A stretch of 64,000 bases of DNA from positions 1-64,000 of the forward strand of contig NZ_QLAE01000022.1 in assembly GCF_005876855.1 (NCBI RefSeq), written 5' to 3'. This DNA comes from Stutzerimonas nosocomialis. GTDB lineage: Bacteria > Pseudomonadota > Gammaproteobacteria > Pseudomonadales > Pseudomonadaceae. How positions within the stretch are numbered: position 1 is the stretch's first letter; each line of letters opens with the position of its first letter. Shown here piece by piece: positions 57,465-64,000 of the stretch. The translations under genes were made by a program, and so were the position numbers. Under the pieces are notes generated by a model. That model saw nothing but the letters and a program-made list of their open reading frames with translations. It ran no database searches and was not told the DNA's origin.

Positions 57465-58373
57465 ATGACAGCCGATCTCCCACGCCAGGTACGCCTGGTC
57501 GACGTCGGGCCGCGCGATGGCCTGCAGAACGAGAGCCAGCCCATCGCGGTGGCCGACAAGGTTCGTCTGGTCGATGACCTGACCGACGCCGGCCTGCGCT
57601 ACATCGAGGTCGGCAGTTTCGTCTCGCCCAAGTGGGTGCCGCAGATGGCCGGCAGCGCCGAGGTGTTTGCCGCGATCGCGCGCAGGCCGGGCGTCACCTA
57701 TGCCGCGCTGACGCCCAATCTCAAGGGCTTCGAGGCCGCGTTGGCGGCGGGCGTGCGGGAGGTGGCGGTGTTCGCGGCGGCGTCCGAGGCCTTTTCGCAA
57801 AAGAACATCAACTGCTCCATCGCGGACAGCCTGGCGCGCTTCGCGCCGCTGATGGAAGCGGCAAGGGCCGAGGGCATCCGGGTGCGCGGCTACGTCTCCT
57901 GCGTGCTCGGCTGCCCCTATGAGGGCCAGATCGCCCCCGAACAGGTCGCCTGGGTGGCGCGGGAGCTGCACCAGATGGGCTGCTACGAGGTTTCGCTCGG
58001 CGACACCATCGGCACCGGCACGGCCGGCAGCACCCGCCGGCTGATCGAGACGGTCGCCAGCGATGTTCCCCGCGAGCAGCTCGCCGGGCACTTCCACGAC
58101 ACCTATGGCCAGGCGCTGGCGAACATCCACGCCAGCCTGCTCGAAGGGATTTCGGTGTTCGACAGCTCCGTCGCCGGTCTCGGCGGATGCCCCTATGCCA
58201 AGGGCGCGACGGGCAACGTGGCGACCGAAGACGTGCTCTACCTGCTCGACGGCATGGGTATCGAAACGGGCGTCTCGATGCCGAAGCTGGTCGCCGCCGG
58301 CCAGCGGATCAGCCGGGTGCTGGGGCGGGAAAACGGCTCGCGCGTCGCCCGTGCCCTGCTCGCCCGCGGTTGA
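57465..58373 (+). CDS. liuE: Hydroxymethylglutaryl-CoA lyase LiuE
   Basis: 302 aa DRE-TIM metallolyase. N-terminal VDVGPRDGLQNE (metal/catalytic Arg and Asp), YVSCVLGCPYEG, HFHDTYGQALAN (metal His) and the catalytic Cys in GLGGCPYAKGATGN. Splits HMG-CoA to acetoacetate and acetyl-CoA, the last step of leucine breakdown. End of the liu block. Confidence 0.95.
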   Translation: MTADLPRQVRLVDVGPRDGLQNESQPIAVADKVRLVDDLTDAGLRYIEVGSFVSPKWVPQMAGSAEVFAAIARRPGVTYAALTPNLKGFEAALAAGVREVAVFAAASEAFSQKNINCSIADSLARFAPLMEAARAEGIRVRGYVSCVLGCPYEGQIAPEQVAWVARELHQMGCYEVSLGDTIGTGTAGSTRRLIETVASDVPREQLAGHFHDTYGQALANIHASLLEGISVFDSSVAGLGGCPYAKGATGNVATEDVLYLLDGMGIETGVSMPKLVAAGQRISRVLGRENGSRVARALLARG

Positions 58374-58452
58374 TCGAACGAGCGCACCGGCCGCCCTACG
58401 ACCGCTGCCGATCGCGCTGTCACGCTAAGAAGGCCCGCTTGCTGTCGACGCG

Positions 58453-58884
58453 CTAGCGCACCGGCGGCAGCCCCTCGACCCGGTCGCCGATGGCGATGCC
58501 GCGCTGCTCGAACCAGCCCTGATTGGCTTCCAGGGCAAAACGCGAGGGGCGGCGCGCGCAGCGAATGTCCAGGCTCAGGGGCTGCAGGTCGAGGATATCG
58601 ACGATGCGCCCCTGGTCGTCCATGAAGGCGGCGGACAACGGCAGCGGCGTGTTCTTCATCCACAGGCAATGCGTGCCGAGCTGCGGGAAGCGAAACAACA
58701 TGCCCTGCTCCTGCGGCAGCTCGCGCCGGTGCATCAACCCCTGGCGGCGCTCATCCTCCGTGTCGGCGAATTCGGCCTGTATGACCGCCTCGCCGATGCG
58801 CAGCGGCAACAGCGACGCGGCCTGCAGCGACGGCGCGCAGGCCAGGGCCAGCCCCAGCAGAGACAGACGTAACCCATCCTTCAT
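58453..58884 (-). CDS. DUF192 family exported protein
   Basis: 143 aa from ATG 58884 (a GTG three codons upstream is possible). Signal peptide about 1-22 (ending SLQA|AS), then the DUF192 domain: DERRQGLMHRREL, MLFRFP and HCLWMKNT, PLSAAFMDDQGRIVDI. Function of the family is unknown. Convergent with liuE and divergent from atoE; no clear link to either. Confidence 0.85.
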   Translation of the reverse strand: MKDGLRLSLLGLALACAPSLQAASLLPLRIGEAVIQAEFADTEDERRQGLMHRRELPQEQGMLFRFPQLGTHCLWMKNTPLPLSAAFMDDQGRIVDILDLQPLSLDIRCARRPSRFALEANQGWFEQRGIAIGDRVEGLPPVR

Positions 58885-58971
58885 CGAACCCACCTTCCAT
58901 CAAGGAACGCCGCTCAAGCACGGCACTCATAAGCGAAGCGGCGACCCCCGCCGACGATGCGACCGATCGAC

Positions 58972-58979
58972 AACAAGAA
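58972..58979 (+). promoter_or_regulatory. A-rich motif before atoE
   Basis: AACAAGAA within ACAACAAGAACGACAGGAGG, overlapping the ribosome-site region of atoE. Candidate Hfq/Crc site. Confidence 0.55.
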
Positions 58980-58997
58980 CGACAGGAGGATCACACC

Positions 58998-60338
58998 ATG
59001 CTGAACAGGATAACCGGCGCGAGCGTGTACCTGGTGCAACGCTTCCTGCCTTCCCCCTTCGTCTTCGCGCTGCTGCTGAGCTTCATCGTGCTCGTCGCGA
59101 GCATGCTCAGCACCGGCCAGGGCCTGCCGGCGATGGCCACGCACTGGGGCAACGGCTTCTGGAACCTGCTCTCCTTCACCATGCAGATGGCGCTGATCCT
59201 GGTCACCGGACACGCCCTGGCGCGGGCGCCGATGGTCAACCGCCTGCTCGACCGCCTGGCCCGGGTACCGCGAACGCCGGGCCAGGCGATCATCACCGTG
59301 ACCCTGGTCGGGCTGGCCGGCGCCTGGATCAACTGGGGCTTCGGCCTGGTGATCGGCGCGGTGTTCGCCCGCGCGCTGGCGCGCCAGGTGCGCGGGGTCG
59401 ACTACCCGCTGCTGGTGGCCGCGGCCTACTCGGGCTTCCTCATCTGGCACGGCGGTTTTTCCGGCTCCATCCCCCTGTCGCTGGCCAGCGGCGGCGCGGA
59501 CCTGGAGCGCATGAGCGGCGGCGTGCTGACCGCGCCGATCAGCGTCGGCCAGACGCTCTTCGCACCGTTCAACCTGATCATCATCGCGGTGCTGGTGGTG
59601 GGCCTGCCGCTGCTCAACTGGGCGATGCAGCCCAAGCAGCCGACGGTGGCCGACCCGGCGCAACTGGCCGAACCCGAGCCCGCGGCGCTGCCCCGCGAGA
59701 CCGCCACCCAGCGCCTGGACGACAGCCGCATCCTCGGTTTGCTGACCGTGGCGCTGGCGGCGATCTTCTTCGTCGGCTACTTCGCCAGCAGCGGCTTCGT
59801 GCTCAGCCTGAACATCGTGATCATGCTGTTCCTGTTCGCCGGCCTGGCGCTGCACGGTACCCCGGAGCGCTACACCCGCGCGGTGCAGGAGAGCATCGGC
59901 GGCATCAGCGGGATCGTCATCCAGTTCCCCTTCTACGCCGGCATCATGGGCATGATGGTGGGCGCCAACGCCGAGGGCATCTCCCTGGGCCGGCAGGTGA
60001 CCGACACCTTTGTCGCCTGGTCGTCGACCGACAGCTTTCCGGTGCTGGCCTTTCTGAGCGCGGGGCTGGTGAACGTGTTCGTGCCCTCCGGCGGCGGGCA
60101 ATGGGCGGTGCAGGGCCCGATCATGCTGCCGGCCGGTGCCGCGCTGGGCGTCGCGCCCGAGGTGACCGCCATGGCCATCGCCTGGGGCGATGCCTGGACC
60201 AACATGATCCAGCCGTTCTGGGCGCTGCCGCTGCTGGGTATCGCCGGGCTCGGCGCGCGCGACATCATGGGCTATTGCCTGATCACCCTGGTGTTTTCCG
60301 GCCTGGTGATCGCCGGCGGCTTCTACTTTCTGGTATGA
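58998..60338 (+). CDS. atoE: Short-chain fatty acid transporter AtoE
   Basis: 446 aa with about 11 membrane helices. The family stretches are GAWINWGFGLVIGAVFAR near 110-127, IWHGGFSGSIPLSLAS near 150, and VPSGGGQWAVQGPIM near 365-380. Imports acetoacetate or short-chain fatty acids. Start after AGGAGG. Its stop TGA overlaps an ATG of the next frame (60335), suggesting coupling to hbcR. No GTCTC-N6-GAGAC site upstream. Confidence 0.9.
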   Translation: MLNRITGASVYLVQRFLPSPFVFALLLSFIVLVASMLSTGQGLPAMATHWGNGFWNLLSFTMQMALILVTGHALARAPMVNRLLDRLARVPRTPGQAIITVTLVGLAGAWINWGFGLVIGAVFARALARQVRGVDYPLLVAAAYSGFLIWHGGFSGSIPLSLASGGADLERMSGGVLTAPISVGQTLFAPFNLIIIAVLVVGLPLLNWAMQPKQPTVADPAQLAEPEPAALPRETATQRLDDSRILGLLTVALAAIFFVGYFASSGFVLSLNIVIMLFLFAGLALHGTPERYTRAVQESIGGISGIVIQFPFYAGIMGMMVGANAEGISLGRQVTDTFVAWSSTDSFPVLAFLSAGLVNVFVPSGGGQWAVQGPIMLPAGAALGVAPEVTAMAIAWGDAWTNMIQPFWALPLLGIAGLGARDIMGYCLITLVFSGLVIAGGFYFLV

Positions 60339-60367
60339 AGCCCTGCTCCGACGACCAGAGGACCGCC

Positions 60368-61834
<1,467 letters not shown>

Positions 61835-61889
61835 GAGACAGCCTCAAAGGTGCTGTTCATGCTGGTTCCGGCTGAAAATTCCTGCACCC

Positions 61890-61909
61890 TTGTCTCAAGA
61901 AAGAGACAA
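61890..61909. promoter_or_regulatory. HbcR upstream activating site 3
   Basis: TTGTCTC-N6-GAGACAA, the same core with 7-bp arms, centred 68 bp after site 2 and about 98 bp before the expected transcript start. Confidence 0.7.
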
Positions 61910-61971
61910 ACGCCCTGACACACCACCTCAAGGACACATAAAAAACCAGTTAAATCAATGACTTGTGTTTC

Positions 61972-61987
61972 TGGCACAGAACTCGCT
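61972..61987 (+). promoter_or_regulatory. Sigma-54 promoter of gntP-bdhA
   Basis: TGGCAC-N5-TCGCT: perfect -24 box, -12 GC with 10 bases between GG and GC. Transcript start expected near 61998, giving a leader of about 100 bases to gntP. Lies downstream of three HbcR-type sites. Confidence 0.75.
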
Positions 61988-62018
61988 ATGGCTTCCGAGC
62001 GGGCCAACCGCATCCGAA

Positions 62019-62029
62019 AACAACAACAA
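62019..62029 (+). promoter_or_regulatory. A-rich motif in the gntP leader
   Basis: AACAACAACAA, about 20 bases after the predicted transcript start and 70 before the gntP start. Candidate Hfq/Crc site. Confidence 0.5.
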
Positions 62030-62099
62030 GATCAGCTGCGACGACCTGCTGCCGGTTCACCGGCGCAGCCATCGATCGTCGCGGCGCCTGGAGACCATC

Positions 62100-63491
62100 A
62101 TGAGCGTTCTCATCGCCCTTGCCGCACTCGCCCTGCTGATGCTGGCGGCCTACCGCGGCTACAGCGTCATCCTCTTCGCCCCCATCGCCGCCCTCGGGGC
62201 CGTGCTGCTCACCGATCCGTCGGCCGTCGCGCCGGCATTCACCGGCATCTTCATGGACAAGATGGTCGGCTTCATCAAGCTCTACTTCCCGGTATTCCTG
62301 CTCGGCGCGGTGTTCGGCAAGCTCATCGAGCTGTCCGGCTTCTCCCGCTCCATCGTCGCCGCCGCGATCCGCCTGCTGGGCACCAGCCAGGCGATGCTGG
62401 TCATCGTGCTGGTCTGCGCGCTGCTCACCTACGGCGGCGTGTCGCTGTTCGTGGTGGTGTTCGCGGTCTACCCGTTCGCCGCCGAGATGTTCCGCCAGAG
62501 CGGCATCCCCAAACGACTGATCCCGGCGACCATCGCGCTCGGCGCCTTCACCTTCACCATGACCGCGCTGCCCGGCACGCCGCAGATCCAGAACATCATC
62601 CCCACCACCTTCTTCAACACCAACGCCTGGGCCGCGCCCTGGCTCGGGGTGATCGGCACCCTGTTCGTTTTCGCCTTCGGCATGCTCTACCTCAAGCGCC
62701 AGCTGGCCAAGGCGCAGCGCGCCGGCGAGACCTACGGCACCGAGCTGCGCAACGAGCCGGAGACGCCGGACGACATCCGCCTGCCCAACCCCTGGCTCGC
62801 GCTTTCGCCGCTGCTGCTGGTGGGCGTCTCCAACCTCCTGCTGACCCGCTGGATTCCCGAGTGGTACGGCCCGAGCCACACGCTGCAGCTGGCCGGCATG
62901 GCGACGCCGCTGCAGACCAACGTCACCCAGCTGACCGCCATCTGGGCGGTGCAGGCCGCGCTGCTGCTGGGCATCCTGCTGGTGCTGGTCGCCGCCTTCG
63001 GCACCGTGCGCAACAAGCTCGCCGAGGGCACCAGGACCGCCGTCGGCGGCTCGCTGCTGGCGGCGATGAACACGGCCTCCGAATACGGCTTCGGCGCGGT
63101 CATCGCCGCCCTCCCCGGCTTCGCCGTGGTGGCCGGCACGCTGGAGCGCATCCCCAATCCGCTGGTCAACGAGGCGATCACCGTCAACCTGCTGGCCGGC
63201 ATCACCGGCTCGGCTTCGGGCGGCATGAGCATCGCGCTGGCAGCCATGTCCGACAGCTTCATCGCGGCCGCCAACGCCGCCAACATCCCGCTCGAGGTGC
63301 TGCACCGGGTCGCCTCCATGGCCAGCGGCGGCATGGACACCCTGCCGCACAACGGCGCGGTGATCACCCTGCTGGCGGTGACCGGGCTCACCCACCGGGA
63401 GGCCTACAAGGACATCTTCGGCATCACGCTGATCGCCACCGTCGCGGTGTTCTTCGTGATCGGGGTCTATTACCTCACCGGCATCGTCTGA
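62100..63491 (+). CDS. gntP: GntP family permease
   Basis: 463 aa with about 12 membrane helices. GntP/HbcT-type stretches include FGKLIELSGFSRSI near 75 and ITGSASGGMSIAL near 375. Start 62100 after GGAG; an open frame upstream (to 61965) contains the promoter and is not used. In the hbcR-bdhA locus it likely imports 3-hydroxybutyrate or a related hydroxy acid. Confidence 0.85.
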   Translation: MSVLIALAALALLMLAAYRGYSVILFAPIAALGAVLLTDPSAVAPAFTGIFMDKMVGFIKLYFPVFLLGAVFGKLIELSGFSRSIVAAAIRLLGTSQAMLVIVLVCALLTYGGVSLFVVVFAVYPFAAEMFRQSGIPKRLIPATIALGAFTFTMTALPGTPQIQNIIPTTFFNTNAWAAPWLGVIGTLFVFAFGMLYLKRQLAKAQRAGETYGTELRNEPETPDDIRLPNPWLALSPLLLVGVSNLLLTRWIPEWYGPSHTLQLAGMATPLQTNVTQLTAIWAVQAALLLGILLVLVAAFGTVRNKLAEGTRTAVGGSLLAAMNTASEYGFGAVIAALPGFAVVAGTLERIPNPLVNEAITVNLLAGITGSASGGMSIALAAMSDSFIAAANAANIPLEVLHRVASMASGGMDTLPHNGAVITLLAVTGLTHREAYKDIFGITLIATVAVFFVIGVYYLTGIV

Positions 63492-63502
63492 ACGGCTCTG
63501 AC

Positions 63503-63510
63503 AACAAGAA
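63503..63510 (+). promoter_or_regulatory. A-rich motif before bdhA
   Basis: AACAAGAA, followed by a 6-bp hairpin GCTGCC-GCG-GGCAGC (63512-63526) and then AGGAGA before the bdhA start. Candidate Hfq/Crc site. Confidence 0.5.
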
Positions 63511-63539
63511 AGCTGCCGCGGGCAGCACAGGAGAATGGC

Positions 63540-64000
63540 ATGAACCTCACGGGCAAGACCGCACTGGTCACCGGCTCCACCAGCGGCATCGGGCTGGGCA
63601 TCGCGCTGAAGCTCGCCGAAGCGGGCGCCAACCTGGTGCTCAACGGCTTCGGCGACAGCCAGGCCGCCGTGGCACAGGTCGCGCAGCACGGCGGCAAGGT
63701 GATCCACCACCCGGCCGACGTGTCCCGCGCCGAGGACATCGAAGCGCTGTTCGAAGCCGCCGAGCGCACCTTCGGCACGGTGGACATCCTGGTCAACAAC
63801 GCCGGCATCCAGCATGTCGCGCCGGTGGAGGCCTTCCCCGTCGAGCGCTGGGACCAGATCATCGCCATCAACCTGACCTCGGCCTTCCACACCACCCGCC
63901 TGGCGCTGCCGGGCATGCGCGCGCGCAACTGGGGACGGATCGTCAACATCGCCTCGGCCCACGGCCTGGTGGCCTCGGCGAACAAGAGCGCCTACGTGGC
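63540..64000 (+). CDS. bdhA: 3-Hydroxybutyrate dehydrogenase (partial, cut by window end)
   Basis: First 153 codons of a classical SDR. TGSTSGIGLGIA NAD motif near 11-22, NNAGIQHV near 88-95, and the start of the active-site SAHGLVASANKSAYVA at the window edge (Tyr present, Lys beyond the edge). NAGIQHV and AHGLVAS are typical of D-3-hydroxybutyrate dehydrogenase. Interconverts 3-hydroxybutyrate and acetoacetate with NAD+. Start after AGGAGA. Confidence 0.9.
   Translation, partial: MNLTGKTALVTGSTSGIGLGIALKLAEAGANLVLNGFGDSQAAVAQVAQHGGKVIHHPADVSRAEDIEALFEAAERTFGTVDILVNNAGIQHVAPVEAFPVERWDQIIAINLTSAFHTTRLALPGMRARNWGRIVNIASAHGLVASANKSAYV

Noticed and set aside
58894-58997. Sigma-54 promoter or HbcR site before atoE
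   Set aside because: CGGCACTCATAAGC has the wrong GG-GC spacing and no GTCTC-N6-GAGAC is present.

Overview
The window is GC-rich chromosomal DNA from a gamma-proteobacterium of the Pseudomonas group. The oscA-sbp-cysTWA, phhRABC, liuRABCDE and hbcR-gntP-bdhA arrangements, short leaders, strong AGGAG-type ribosome sites and dispersed REP-like repeats all point that way. Stutzerimonas/P. mendocina-like is plausible, but the species cannot be fixed from this sequence alone. There is no phage, transposase, CRISPR array, rRNA or tRNA that I can support. It is a core-type metabolic region in which nearly all space is coding.

Layout. (1) 1-6.4 kb: sulfur assimilation. An AAA+ protein of the sigma-54 activator fold and a small hydrolase diverge from oscA, a new 29-codon ORF and the sulfate ABC transporter sbp-cysT-cysW-cysA. 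(2) 6.7-10.8 kb: a metal-uptake-like operon (His-rich DUF2946 protein, TonB-dependent receptor, PepSY membrane protein). (3) 10.8-25.5 kb: regulators paired with small detoxification or redox enzymes: an AraC regulator, a CheY-like receiver with an HWE histidine kinase broken by a 7-bp duplication, dkgB/LysR, alcohol dehydrogenase/LysR, SDR, MFS, thioesterase and TetR, LysR-DoxX-pirin, and a CPA2 antiporter. (4) 25.6-31.6 kb: a tricarballylate/tricarboxylate block (2-hydroxyacid dehydrogenase, tcuB, tcuA, tcuR, tctC). (5) 31.8-45.5 kb: phenylalanine/tyrosine degradation (phhR, phhABC, hpd, homogentisate dioxygenase, fahA, maiA) with an amino-acid-type chemoreceptor and an NSS amino-acid symporter. 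(6) 45.8-58.4 kb: leucine degradation (Leu/Val/Phe dehydrogenase, a fused indolepyruvate:ferredoxin-type oxidoreductase, Lrp regulator, liuRABCDE). (7) 58.5-64 kb: ketone-body metabolism (atoE, sigma-54 activator hbcR, gntP, start of bdhA).

Blocks 5-7 form one logical unit. Phe, Tyr and Leu are taken up, broken down to acetoacetate, and acetoacetate/3-hydroxybutyrate is handled by the adjacent genes. Ten leaders in blocks 5-7 carry A-rich AAnAAnAA motifs like those bound by Hfq/Crc, which suggests common catabolite repression.

The most useful new observations are: an SD-led short ORF with two near-terminal Cys codons just upstream of sbp; three GTCTC-N6-GAGAC sites followed by a correctly spaced sigma-54 promoter between hbcR and gntP; two matching 15-bp LysR-type boxes upstream of tcuA and tctC; the 7-bp tandem duplication that splits the HWE kinase; and dispersed repeats whose first bases supply the stop codons of phhA and fahA.
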